Shown piece after piece: positions 18,901 to 27,263 of a stretch of DNA of 64,000 bases; the stretch's first letter is position 1; every line of letters starts with the position of its first letter. The position numbers and the translations under genes were made by a program. Where the stretch lies: the NCBI GenBank assembly GCA_964602985.1, contig CAZRTJ010000001.1, positions 186,001 to 250,000 of the forward strand, given 5' to 3'. This DNA comes from CAYZJB01 sp964602985 (lineage in GTDB: Bacteria > CLD3 > SB21). The notes below the pieces were generated by a model, which worked only from the letters and a program-made list of their open reading frames with translations, was not told the DNA's origin and did no database searches.

Positions 18901-21900
18901 TGACCAACGGTGATCTGTACTCGAGATCGATGACGGTAAATGACACTGTGACGTTGGATCTCGATCGCGGTTTGCGCAATGGCGTCCCCGGCAATAATAA
19001 CCTGGAAATCCTGGTCGATCTGAATCAAGGTGGGACCGGTACCCGTTTTGACACAGACAGCAGTACGGTGACGTTCTCGAGGAACGACGGCGCAGCGGTG
19101 ACCATACCGGATCGTCTCGATACCGTTGGGAATTTTGTGATCAATGGCGTGGGCGATAAGGATTTCTTCGATTCCATCTACGTGATGGGAGATGTGACCG
19201 TCGGCGGCGGCGCCACGATTGACCTGAATACCTACAACATTATCGGCGTGGGCGGATCCAATACCATGAGCGCGGGACCGACCAGTCGTTTTGAAGTCGC
19301 CGGACCGTTCTTCAATACGTTTGAGACTGTCAATATCGATCCGACAAACACGACGGTCTTCGATGGTGGAACGGCTCAAAATCTGCCTGCCTTCACATAC
19401 GGCAATCTCGAGTTTGACAACGGGAGCGGAACACCGGATACGGCGCGAGGAGCAATCAATGTTCGCGGATACCTGCGCATTTTCAACGACGGCGGTTTTG
19501 TAACGGGAGCGTTTACGCATCAGTTAGAGGGTAATTTTACGCTGGACAACAATGGGTCGGTATTCAACTCGACGGGTTCGACGTTCATTCTTAACGGCGC
19601 GGATCAGTCCATTATCAGAACTGCCGGCGGCAATGTGATCACGTTCGGCGGCGTTCAGTTGAGTGGAAGCGGAACAAAGACGCTCGATGTAGATAACGAC
19701 ATGACAATGACCGGGTCGTTTACGATTGATTCCTCCATCGTGTTTGACAAGAACAACGAGGACGTGACGATCGGCGGGGATTTCACGTCGCCATACGGTG
19801 TCATCGTTTCGACAGGCGGCACCTTCACATTTAATGGAACAAATCAAACGATCGATCCCGGCACAAACACCTACAACATCGTTTCCATGGCGGGTTCCGG
19901 CACAAAGACCTTCTCCGGCAACGGAATGCTCGTGGGTGGTACATTTACCATCGGGGCTGGAGTCACGGTGGATTTTGACAGCCTCAATTATGAATTCGGC
20001 AACACGTGGACGAACGGCGGAAATCCAATGATCTCAGCGGGGTCCAGGTTTACGTTTAATACAGGAACGTACACCATCACTCCGGTGGCATCCGATACTT
20101 TCCCGTCGGTGACGATCGCGGGCACGGGCACGCGCACGATGGGCGGCGCGGCGATTCCGTGGGTCTTCCGGGATACCCTGACGATCAATAACGGTTCGAC
20201 ATTGACAAACGCGACGAACAATAACACGGTGTGGTTCCTGACCGACTACCTCAACAGCGGCACGTATACGGCGGGCACAGGACTTGTTAATTTCAGCGCT
20301 TCTTCGGGTCCAAGAACAATACAGACCAACGGCTCGGCCTTCGACGAAGTGCGCGTGTATGGCGGCGGCGTTACCTACCAGCTAACCAGCACAACCAGTA
20401 CGATCAACGGGCCGTTGCGATTATTCGCCGGAACGTTCGATCTGAACGGGCGCACGTTGAATTTTGGCAATGCCGTGACGGACAGTATTGTCGTCGGCAG
20501 TTCGGCGACCCTGGATGTGGATGACAATGCATTCCTGAACATGGATAATGGAACGGTCCTGAATGCCGAGTCTGGAGGCACGGCGCGTTTCGTGGGTAGT
20601 TCCGGAAATGTCGCCAATGTGTCTGTTCAGTCCACGACCACGGACCGCTACCGGATTTTCATTCAAAGCGGCGCGACGGTGCATGCGCGATTCTATCGAT
20701 TTGAATATATGGACAGCATCAACGTGCTCGATGGCTCGACGACCAATCCCACGAACAACTTCAGCGACGGAGCGTTCTCGAATGGATTGACGAATGGCGT
20801 GTATCTGGTTCTCGCCGATGATTTTGTGGGAACAGACACGCTTCGCAATGTGACCTTTAACTCCGGGGCTACTTTCAACGTCAGTCGGCCGGCTACGCTC
20901 GGCGAAATTGTCTTCAAGAATTATTCCGGTATTCTGGGTGGAGCGACATACGAAAAAGATCCACTGGCATTGATCAAGTGGGAGGGTGCGACCTTCACGC
21001 AGTGGACGGGCGCATCGAATTCGAATTGGCACGTTGTGGGTAACTGGTCGGCTGGTATTCCCAATGACACTATCGACGCTCTGATCGTTTCCGCGGCAAA
21101 TAATCCGGTGATCGGGCTTTCTCCGTTGAATGCCAGCGCACGAACGTTGACGATCCGCAGTGGCGCGATTCTAACGATTGGTAGCAGTCCGAACTTCCAG
21201 GATTTGACCATCGGGACCGGCGGCTTGATCGATTCCGGTACCGTCGTCATGGCAGGCGCCGACACGATCCGCATCGCGGGTGATTGGATTGTCACTAACA
21301 ATTTCGTGCCTGGAAGTTCCGGAGTAGTGATCTTCAACGGTCTGACCGGAACGCAGACGATTGACATGCCTGGCAAGAATTTCCGTCACGTCCGCGTCGA
21401 GGGAACCTCAACAGTTCTACTGGGCGATACGTTGGTTTTGGATGGAGATTTTACCGTCGTTACCGGCTCCACATTCGACGTGAACGGATATAACATGCGT
21501 TCTCGCGGTAATTGGACCGTGGACGGCACGTTCCTGCCGCGAAGCAATCAGGTGACGTTCTTCAATGGCAGTGGCAATGTGAACATTGACAGAGGCTCGT
21601 TCAGTACTCTGGCCTTTGACGACAGCACCACGTTTGCCGGAACACGGACGATTACGGACACCGTGACCGTTTCGAATCGAGTACTCATGCTCGATGGCCA
21701 GGTGACGGGCACTGCGCCGTTTAACGTCGATGGAACAGGTATCGCCACGTCATCCGCGACTGCGGCGTGGGTGATCGGTAGCGGCGTTACGTTTAACGCC
21801 GGTTCTGCCCGTCATACTCTCGCCGGAGGTATTTTCAATCAGGGAACATGGTCCGGTACCGGTATCCTGGCCTTTGATGGTGGCACAGTGACCAACATCA

Positions 21901-24900
21901 ACAATGCGGCAACCTTTGGGAATGTTGAAATTGCCGGCACGGGCACGAAGACACTCGGCGGCAGCATCGTGCTGAATAATCTCGACATCACCAGCGGCAC
22001 GCTTTCCACTTCTGATAATGGATGGACGGTGACGGCCGGCGGAGGTTCGGATACCTTGACGATGCTTTCTGGAACGACGTATGACAACCGGGCGTCGTTC
22101 AGCGGATTTGAATCGTACTATCTGGATGTGGCCAGCACGGTGAACTACAGCCGGAACGACCAAAATATTGTTCAGACAATCATCGGTCTTCCTCCGGGCC
22201 AGTCGTATGGCATCCTCGCCCTGAATGGAGCGGGCACGCGCAAGACGGCCACAGGCGATCTGGTGGTGTCCGGGAATTTGCTGAGCGGCCAAGGCGGCGG
22301 ACCGGGCGTTAAGTTTGACATGAATAACTTCAACCTAAACGTGGGCGGTAATCTGACGTTCGCGCAAGCCGATACATTTGTTGCCGGAATCGGCGATCTG
22401 ACGATGGATGGCAGTGGAACGCAGACGATCACGCTCAACGTCGTGTCCCAGAGCGATTCGAGTAATCTCCTGTATAAATTGACGGTAACGAAACCCGCCA
22501 ATTCCGTTGTTAATTTTGCGGGCGCGCCGCATATCCGTATCACGAACAACCTGACGATTAATGGCGGTATCCTGAATATCGGCAATAATCAGGTTTACAT
22601 CGGCGGCTCGCTTGTGAACCAGGACAGTCTCCAGGTCGGCGGCACGAGCATTGTCCGTTTGATTCCGACAACCGGAAGTTCCGTGTTTGTGAATGGGGGC
22701 GGGAGCATCCTGGATCAACTGGAGGTGAATAGTTCGGGTTCTACATTCACCCAGTCAGGTCCTATCATCGTGCGGGACAACTTCACATTCCAAAACGGTA
22801 TCTGGGACATGAACGGTCAGGTTCTTCAGTTGGGTCAAGACGGCGGCAACGCGGAAGCCCATTCGATCGATGGCGAACTGATCGTGGGACCAGGCTCGAT
22901 CCTTCGATTGTCCTCGAATTCCACTCTGACCGCGAATGCGTCGAGTACGGTTCGCGTGGTCGGGACTGCGGGCAACTTCGCCACGGTTACGCGAATCACG
23001 GCCAGCGGCTATGGATTCAGTATGCTGGGCGATGTCTACGCGCGATACTATGCCTTCGAGTATATGGGAACCAACGGTATCGTGGTGAATGCCGGCGCGG
23101 ATGTGGACTCGGCCAATAATTTCTCCGACGGCAGTTTCAACAACGGAACCTCCGGTGGAACCTTGTTCCGAATCGAAACCAGCGAAAACGACACGATCCG
23201 GAATGTTGCCTTCCCGACGAACCCGGGCGGTGGCGCATCGAACGTGTCGAAGGTGTTGACTTCGACCGGCGTGCTGGTATTCGATAATTTCTCAGGCGCC
23301 TTTGGTGGCGAGTTGTTCGACAACGATCCGTTCGGAGATACGTTGATCGTGTGGCTGACACCGGACACGTTGTTCTGGGATGGCTCAGGCGGCACGGATT
23401 GGTACACAGCCACGAATTGGACACCCAATGTAGGACCGGAACGGGTACCGGACTCGCTCGCAGTGGTGGTCATTCCGAACACGGTGAACAAACCCAGCAT
23501 CGATTCGAATCTGGCGCGTGCAAAGGAATTGATCATCGAGTCTGGGGCGCGCCTGAACTTGAACGGTGGAAGCCTCCAGACGGAAGGAAAGATTGACTTC
23601 ACGGGTATTCTGCAGGTCAACAACTCGACCGATTCGATTCGTTGCGGAGGCGCGTGGAACAAGGGCACCGGCGGGACCTACACCAACGGCGGCGGTACGG
23701 TTATTTTCACCGGCACGGGCGGCAGCTTGATCCAAATCAACTGTAATTCCAACTTCCAGAATGTCCGGTTCTCCGGCAATAGCTCGTTCCAACTGCAGAA
23801 TACGCTCACGGTTCTGAACGACCTCACCGTCAACGCGGGAACGCTGGTGACGAACAACTTCCAGATCACCGTCGGCGGCAATTACTACAACGGCGGCGCC
23901 TTCACCGCGGGCACGGGAACGTTCATCATGAACGCGAGCAGCGGTACGAAGACGGTGACACCTGGCGGAGCCGGCAATGCGTTCAACAACCTCACGTTCT
24001 CAGGAGCCGCAACCTTCCAGTTGGCGTCGGCCGCATCCGCAAACGGAAATGTCTCGGTGAATGCCGGTACGTTGCAACTGAACAGTCAAACATTCAACAT
24101 GGGGAATGGAGCGGACGCGCTGACGGTGGCGAGTGGCGCTACCCTGGACATCAATGCCAACGCGAATCTGCGTATGGCGTCCGGCGCTTCCATCACCGTG
24201 AACGGCGGCGGAACCATTCGTATTGTCGGAAGCGATGCGTCGAATGTGGCCACGATTACGCGACAGAGTTCAGGCACCTACGCGGCGACGATCAATGGTA
24301 CCGTGCATGCTCAGTACTATTTAATCGAGTATCTCAATACGACAGGTCTTAATCTCGGCGCGACCGCCGTGATCAATTCGACCAACAACTTCAGCAATGG
24401 CACGTTTGCAAATGGCGCGCCGAGCGGGACCTATCTGACAGTTGCGGGTGCGACGACGATTCCTGCAACGCCTTTTGACACACTCCTGAATGTGGTCTTC
24501 AACAATCCGACGTCGGGTGCGATTACCAATGTCAACCATACGAGCGGGGACACGCTGGTCTTCAAAGATGCCTCGGGTCCGTATGCGGGCTCATTGTTTG
24601 AAAATGACAGCCCCGATGGCGGTGACAATACCGGTAAAGTTCACTGGACGTTCTCGGTCACACAGATCACGTGGACAGGGGCTGTGGACTCGTCATGGAA
24701 GAATCCGTCGAACTGGTCGATTCCGACTGTGCCCGACTTCACGTATGACGTGATCGTGCCGAATGTTTCCCGGAAGCCGATTATTGATACACTCGGAAAG
24801 TGTCGGAACCTGACGATCAATTCCAGTTCCCGCGTCTTGATGCGCAACGGAGACACGTTGATTGCTCAGGGATCGGTGACGATCAATACGAGCGGTGTGC

Positions 24901-27215
24901 TGGAAGTGACGAATGGTTCTCCGTCTGTCATTTATGTGGGGAACCAGTGGACGAATCTGGGGACCTTCACCGCCGGAAATCTCTCCACGGTGATTTTGAA
25001 TTCCAATTCGGGTACACGGACGATCACCGACGGGACGTCCGCTTTCCATCACCTCCGGATCGACAGCGGAGCGACATACAACCTCAGCAGTCCGCTGGAG
25101 GTGAATGGCGACTTGACGTTGAACGCCGGTACGTTGAACGCGACGGCATCCAACTACAGGATTAACCTTGGCGGCGACTGGAAGAATTTCGGCGGCGCGT
25201 TCACTTCCCAAAGTGACTCTGTCATTTTCGATGACGCGGATGCGGATACGCTGTATGCCGGCAGTTCTTCTTTCTACCGTGTGGTCATCGCGAAGACTGG
25301 CGGTGGTAGCGTCACGGTTCGTACGAATGATGTGACAATCAGTGATTTCCTGAGCATCACGAATGGAACCCTGTTTGGTGGGTCAAACAATATAACCGTC
25401 AGTGGCAACTGGACGGTCGGTTTGGGCACGACCTTCAGCGCACAGACGGGTACGGTTACCTTGACTGGAGCCGGCATTCACTCGACGATTACTCGCGGAA
25501 ACGCGTTTGAAAATCTCGTCATTAACAAAACGGGCGGCGGCCAGATCACAGTGAGTGACAGTATCACCGTCAATGGAATTCTGAACGTGACAGCGGGAAC
25601 GCTCTACTTTAATAATCGCGCGGTGCGCGTTGGCAACGGCGTGGGAACCGACACGATCCGTATCGCGGGTGTGGCCAATCTCGACGCGGGTTCGAATCTG
25701 CGTATGCATGAGACTGTGCGCGGCACCGTGATTAGCGGCGGTACATTGCAGGTCGTCGGTAACAATACGTCCAGTCGCGCGACGGTGACGTCCACGACAG
25801 GCAATGCAGGGTGGCAGATGGATGTCGCCGGTACGATCCACTCGCGGTTTGCTTACATTCGATATTCGGGCGGATCGGGAATTCAAGTCCTGGGAACCGG
25901 AACGATCAATTCGCTCAACGACTTCAGTTACACCGACTTTTCGAACGGCACGGGCATCGCGTACCTGACGATCGCGAACGGTCAAAACCTGAGTCCGGAC
26001 AGCACGAGATTCGACTCGACAGCGGCAAGCCGGACACTGTACAATGTGAACTACACGGGCAGCGGCACTGTCTCCTTTGTCAATTACAAAGGCACGATGT
26101 CGGGTGTCAACTACGAAAACGACAACGGCGGCCCGTCGTATGGGAATGTGCGCTGGAGCTTTAACGAGACGCAGACCGTATCTGCAGGCAGCGCGACATT
26201 TGGGAACGACGCCGTCTTTAGCGGTGTGGGCAATCTTGGATCCACGAATGTGGTTCTGGTCAGCGATACTCTGCCGGAAGCCATTCTCGCTGTGGCGCGC
26301 TGGTACGAGATCCAGGCCACGAGTGTGGGAACGGGAACCGGGTCGATCCGACTCTCCTACGGTGAAGATGAAGTTCAGGCCGCGTCCCAGTCGAATCTGC
26401 GCATCTGGCGCCGTCGAAATGGCCTGTGGACGCGATTGGACAGCATCTCGGGCAGCACAACCACCCGCGACACAACGGCCAACTGGGTTCAGTTTAGCCC
26501 GTACGTCTTTGCCGCCGGTGTGAGAGACACTTTCGTTCTCTCCGATGCGTTGTTTGAAAGCAGTCTGCCGGTTGCACTGGTGTACTTCCGGGGCGTCGCA
26601 ACCGAAGGCGGCGTTCGACTGGAGTGGCGCACCGAGAGTGAAATTGATAACGCCTATTGGCTCGTCCAGCGCCGGGAAGTCTCTCAGGAAGAGGCGGACA
26701 TGGTATCCAATGGTGGGACGCTTCAGAAAGGCGATGATGCGGCCTTTGCAACATTGGAGCGCGTCCGCGGTCAGGGAACCAAGCCATCGGCAACAGACTA
26801 CAGCCAGTTTGATCCCAACATCGAAGCTGGGAAGCACTATGCCTATCGTTTGGCGGATGTTTCCAGCGCGGGAGCGGTGACGCATTCTGAAGAGATTTTG
26901 ATCATGGCCGCACTACCGAAGGAATTTGCGCTACGACAGAATTTCCCGAATCCGTTCAATCCCTCTACTACGATTCGGTTCGAATTGCCGGTTCGTGCAA
27001 AGGTATCGATCCGGATTTACAACATCCTGGGTCAAGAGGTCTATGAATTGGCCAATCGCGAGTTTGCCGCGGGCTTCCACGGCATGCAGTGGAACGGTAT
27101 CAATGCCCAAAATCGCGCTGTGGCCAGCGGTGTCTACATTTACCGTGTGGTGGCACAGTCGCTCGAAGGCAAAGAACGATTCGTGAAGACGCGTAAAATG
27201 ATGTTGGTGAAATAA
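12927..27215 (+). CDS. Giant secreted repeat protein, five tandem super-modules
   Basis: 4762 residues. The start is the ATG at 12927: it gives a clean signal peptide (MRRLGTALFVLLLTSGSAFA, cleavage before QTTW) and is preceded by CCTGAGG; an in-frame ATG at 12867 would add 20 polar residues. The body is Gly/Thr/Asn/Ser-rich, with short units such as TVTFNGT-x-Q-x-I, SGSGTKTL, W-x-N-x-GTFT and NITINAGATLD, as expected for a long beta-helix. Five super-modules each open with a Trp header (WTG...W....NW) and close with a footer containing VHARYYxFEYM, NNFSDGxFxNG, DTLRNVxFN and a terminal END motif. Then come a linker (LPVALVYFRG...VRLEWRTESEIDN) and the sorting-type C-terminal domain ending KMMLVK. 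There is no close catalytic motif. A surface adhesin, sheath or S-layer-like role is possible; the function is unknown. Confidence 0.9.
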   Translation: MRRLGTALFVLLLTSGSAFAQTTWTGFGAAGQWDDALNWDNGSPAGQAAIISTAGVTITSNIALAAPTSLTVTGGSLTINDPGQTLTVTGAVTITGATDSIAIVGGTIAAGTNDITGSGVLNLQSGPTLTAGSMTVSTVRVIGTNSPTFNITGNWGVTTFIPGRSTVSMLNTGGAETRTISNSTTFWRLSVAKSGAEADTVRASGAVTVTVDSILLITGGVFEVNAGTGMTLTGSAGSYDSLVVSANGRLLLLGTGGFPAEFEAANLQSGSTVIYGGGAQSIAFQEADGGTLAYSILSLTGSGTKTALGGLDVNGNFVFSTAGVTFDLGSFTHLFSSATWSATAGTITAGTSTINFDGGTQSITSSAGSLNNVTFSGSFITLAAALTASGNANISGTLDAAGFDMTVGGDWVRTGTFTSNSNRVIFNGAAQNIAATTFSRVWVQGSGTKTATGGLTIGDTLRVYSGATLDLGANVHVLSGNVELLNGTSSILSTGTIQFNNSANIFIDVVPNGTAGALNNITLLNTGRIDIVDDSIVFNGNVTIGNTSFLRIDGTGNFSCNNLVVNGTLDIYGSRSFPGAGGTISYSQTTPGSFTEGRVRYSDGSDQTISASVSGCYNLEVDNAGTAGYFTKTAAGNLTVNYRIIVGEDGGGAGTRTTLNMGAFDLVLTNNLTINASDTLVSNAKFNHLALASEYAELTLVDAGSTARLFRYIVTQLATPADGRELTIRVTGAGASLQISKVWDIQNPAGADYALFEMELATSTNVTMTGAADSLIMGANCWMSSAGGTGAETNIRDLLLTVENVSLDAQSGFSYYSNTVSQTIAAYYNGGVTQLPYQNLHLDNDGPGTLTKTAEGPLDINGFFVGNGDGRFVDAGFSHTVAGNLALQNQTPGDRTGTLTLDGAVQSYSNNDFFNVVFAGTGIKSNAGFSVQVPAGGNDQTINVGGGAINVDNSVTISSGVTVDGGTYAWTVANDWTNNGGIFQHTGTVTFDGTTDQVFNGQFNNITFANTTDTTWAGGAVSANTVTFNANSVFADSGKTINVTGNWVRTANPTRYVATGTVNFSGTSVAQTVNINSAPVFANLNDFNNIIFSGAAAKSLTANGTFGLDVAGNLTIRVGSGTVNLGAYYDSVAGNYVDSAGTLSTTGRMIFDGTSAQSIGAEQNFFRIEFNNAGTKTLAGNIRCGILLINTNATLDVSSSNYAIEVTNALWQNSGTFVPQQGTVSFTGTLTQTFTTGGTGAGKALYNLTVNKSGTSTVLMTASATVSGNLTIGGLSVTAGLDVNGFDINVGGNYSNSGGIFDLTSATTDGRLTLNATSGPRTISGSGTINGPVIINAPSVTYSLLSNVSIGAGRGGDSLSILAGSLNLNTKKLTVSDSIFVYSGATLTVNKFAILELGSGADVIGLSGSTIAVVGQSDSIATVTSTGGANRYDFQTSGNIQARYYKFDNMTMLGIQLNSGSVVDSANNFSDGQFTNGAAAGRYLLYSGEASGYAATNTDTIRNVVFNVGPSVNVQRLSGTDIIVMKNTSGSVAGPAFETDSPDGGALTGFIRWVRDAARWTAAGGTSDWFTGANWNNSTIPSLGETVEIDTVNITLPAFKYISPEINAPGAQCGALVIENDSLRITGTGALDMDGALSVQGDAVMDIQNGATINMAGGISVSGTATFNKGTSTIIFDAQTGSHNIDMGGDSLNNVTWRSGGGTWTLLSAMAVRGNFLIDSGTVDVGASAYAIGFGGDWKNSGTFTHQTGTVTFRSVSNQALSGTNNSFYNVVLDSAVAGTRTITWNNNVDINNTITFGGSNIILDARDKDINVGEDWLMALNKSGIIQFRNFGTGTLTFDKAEAGGGDNSAISQQFQSTDSLNNVIFSSSERKELVQNGSGSAASFNNGGTFHVKGNFTIAVTGGTGTDIVDINSSRITGNGPANTLSVQPSSVLRLMASAFPDSFETVDLDPTSQVRYDGRGGGLVDTIETNSGTIVYSNLILQTGNTRFVTNGDLYSRSMTVNDTVTLDLDRGLRNGVPGNNNLEILVDLNQGGTGTRFDTDSSTVTFSRNDGAAVTIPDRLDTVGNFVINGVGDKDFFDSIYVMGDVTVGGGATIDLNTYNIIGVGGSNTMSAGPTSRFEVAGPFFNTFETVNIDPTNTTVFDGGTAQNLPAFTYGNLEFDNGSGTPDTARGAINVRGYLRIFNDGGFVTGAFTHQLEGNFTLDNNGSVFNSTGSTFILNGADQSIIRTAGGNVITFGGVQLSGSGTKTLDVDNDMTMTGSFTIDSSIVFDKNNEDVTIGGDFTSPYGVIVSTGGTFTFNGTNQTIDPGTNTYNIVSMAGSGTKTFSGNGMLVGGTFTIGAGVTVDFDSLNYEFGNTWTNGGNPMISAGSRFTFNTGTYTITPVASDTFPSVTIAGTGTRTMGGAAIPWVFRDTLTINNGSTLTNATNNNTVWFLTDYLNSGTYTAGTGLVNFSASSGPRTIQTNGSAFDEVRVYGGGVTYQLTSTTSTINGPLRLFAGTFDLNGRTLNFGNAVTDSIVVGSSATLDVDDNAFLNMDNGTVLNAESGGTARFVGSSGNVANVSVQSTTTDRYRIFIQSGATVHARFYRFEYMDSINVLDGSTTNPTNNFSDGAFSNGLTNGVYLVLADDFVGTDTLRNVTFNSGATFNVSRPATLGEIVFKNYSGILGGATYEKDPLALIKWEGATFTQWTGASNSNWHVVGNWSAGIPNDTIDALIVSAANNPVIGLSPLNASARTLTIRSGAILTIGSSPNFQDLTIGTGGLIDSGTVVMAGADTIRIAGDWIVTNNFVPGSSGVVIFNGLTGTQTIDMPGKNFRHVRVEGTSTVLLGDTLVLDGDFTVVTGSTFDVNGYNMRSRGNWTVDGTFLPRSNQVTFFNGSGNVNIDRGSFSTLAFDDSTTFAGTRTITDTVTVSNRVLMLDGQVTGTAPFNVDGTGIATSSATAAWVIGSGVTFNAGSARHTLAGGIFNQGTWSGTGILAFDGGTVTNINNAATFGNVEIAGTGTKTLGGSIVLNNLDITSGTLSTSDNGWTVTAGGGSDTLTMLSGTTYDNRASFSGFESYYLDVASTVNYSRNDQNIVQTIIGLPPGQSYGILALNGAGTRKTATGDLVVSGNLLSGQGGGPGVKFDMNNFNLNVGGNLTFAQADTFVAGIGDLTMDGSGTQTITLNVVSQSDSSNLLYKLTVTKPANSVVNFAGAPHIRITNNLTINGGILNIGNNQVYIGGSLVNQDSLQVGGTSIVRLIPTTGSSVFVNGGGSILDQLEVNSSGSTFTQSGPIIVRDNFTFQNGIWDMNGQVLQLGQDGGNAEAHSIDGELIVGPGSILRLSSNSTLTANASSTVRVVGTAGNFATVTRITASGYGFSMLGDVYARYYAFEYMGTNGIVVNAGADVDSANNFSDGSFNNGTSGGTLFRIETSENDTIRNVAFPTNPGGGASNVSKVLTSTGVLVFDNFSGAFGGELFDNDPFGDTLIVWLTPDTLFWDGSGGTDWYTATNWTPNVGPERVPDSLAVVVIPNTVNKPSIDSNLARAKELIIESGARLNLNGGSLQTEGKIDFTGILQVNNSTDSIRCGGAWNKGTGGTYTNGGGTVIFTGTGGSLIQINCNSNFQNVRFSGNSSFQLQNTLTVLNDLTVNAGTLVTNNFQITVGGNYYNGGAFTAGTGTFIMNASSGTKTVTPGGAGNAFNNLTFSGAATFQLASAASANGNVSVNAGTLQLNSQTFNMGNGADALTVASGATLDINANANLRMASGASITVNGGGTIRIVGSDASNVATITRQSSGTYAATINGTVHAQYYLIEYLNTTGLNLGATAVINSTNNFSNGTFANGAPSGTYLTVAGATTIPATPFDTLLNVVFNNPTSGAITNVNHTSGDTLVFKDASGPYAGSLFENDSPDGGDNTGKVHWTFSVTQITWTGAVDSSWKNPSNWSIPTVPDFTYDVIVPNVSRKPIIDTLGKCRNLTINSSSRVLMRNGDTLIAQGSVTINTSGVLEVTNGSPSVIYVGNQWTNLGTFTAGNLSTVILNSNSGTRTITDGTSAFHHLRIDSGATYNLSSPLEVNGDLTLNAGTLNATASNYRINLGGDWKNFGGAFTSQSDSVIFDDADADTLYAGSSSFYRVVIAKTGGGSVTVRTNDVTISDFLSITNGTLFGGSNNITVSGNWTVGLGTTFSAQTGTVTLTGAGIHSTITRGNAFENLVINKTGGGQITVSDSITVNGILNVTAGTLYFNNRAVRVGNGVGTDTIRIAGVANLDAGSNLRMHETVRGTVISGGTLQVVGNNTSSRATVTSTTGNAGWQMDVAGTIHSRFAYIRYSGGSGIQVLGTGTINSLNDFSYTDFSNGTGIAYLTIANGQNLSPDSTRFDSTAASRTLYNVNYTGSGTVSFVNYKGTMSGVNYENDNGGPSYGNVRWSFNETQTVSAGSATFGNDAVFSGVGNLGSTNVVLVSDTLPEAILAVARWYEIQATSVGTGTGSIRLSYGEDEVQAASQSNLRIWRRRNGLWTRLDSISGSTTTRDTTANWVQFSPYVFAAGVRDTFVLSDALFESSLPVALVYFRGVATEGGVRLEWRTESEIDNAYWLVQRREVSQEEADMVSNGGTLQKGDDAAFATLERVRGQGTKPSATDYSQFDPNIEAGKHYAYRLADVSSAGAVTHSEEILIMAALPKEFALRQNFPNPFNPSTTIRFELPVRAKVSIRIYNILGQEVYELANREFAAGFHGMQWNGINAQNRAVASGVYIYRVVAQSLEGKERFVKTRKMMLVK
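12985..17585 (+). repeat. Super-module 1 of the giant protein
   Basis: Residues about 20-1553. Header WTGFGAAGQWDDALNWDNG; footer motif NNFSDGQFTNG at about 17325 and ending ETDSPDGG. This is the longest module, with the most internal beta-helix units. Confidence 0.75.
17586..20985 (+). repeat. Super-module 2 of the giant protein
   Basis: Residues about 1554-2686. Header WTAAGGTSDWFTGANWNN; footer NNFSDGAFSNG at about 20754, ending YEKDPLALIKW. Confidence 0.75.
20986..23360 (+). repeat. Super-module 3 of the giant protein
   Basis: Residues about 2687-3478. Header WTGASNSNWHVVGNWSAGIP; footer NNFSDGSFNNG at about 23113, ending FDNDPFGDTLIVW. Confidence 0.75.
23361..24655 (+). repeat. Super-module 4 of the giant protein
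   Basis: Residues about 3479-3910. Header WDGSGGTDWYTATNW; footer NNFSNGTFANG at about 24384, ending ENDSPDGGDNTGKVHW. It is the shortest module, with few internal units between header and footer. Confidence 0.75.
24656..26160 (+). repeat. Super-module 5 of the giant protein
   Basis: Residues about 3911-4412. Header WTGAVDSSWKNPSNWS; footer NDFSYTDFSNG (degenerate) at about 25917, ending YENDNGGPSYGNVRW. It is followed directly by the C-terminal linker and sorting domain. Confidence 0.75.
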
Positions 27216-27234
27216 GGAGCGTATAGCTTGCAAG

Positions 27235-27263
27235 AAAAAGCCGGGCTTAGGCCCGGCTTTTTT
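27235..27263. terminator. Bidirectional terminator between convergent genes
   Basis: GCCGGGC (27240-27246), loop TTAG, GCCCGGC (27251-27257), followed by TTTTTT on the plus strand and by a matching T run on the minus strand. It serves the giant gene (stop at 27215) and the convergent glycosyltransferase gene, whose stop codon TAA (27247-27249) lies in the loop. Confidence 0.93.

Noticed and set aside
17052..19520. Long minus-strand frames (370 and 443 codons) antisense to the giant gene
   Set aside because: They lie fully inside a strongly supported gene, lack signal or domain motifs, and arise because the plus-strand codon bias removes stops on the other strand.
12985..26160. CRISPR or tandem-repeat DNA array in the repetitive gene
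   Set aside because: The repeats are protein-level and degenerate, with no short identical DNA repeats and regular spacers.
25383..26885. 500-codon minus-strand frame inside the giant gene
   Set aside because: Same reason: composition is Arg/Ala-rich shadow, no ribosome site, no recognisable domain.
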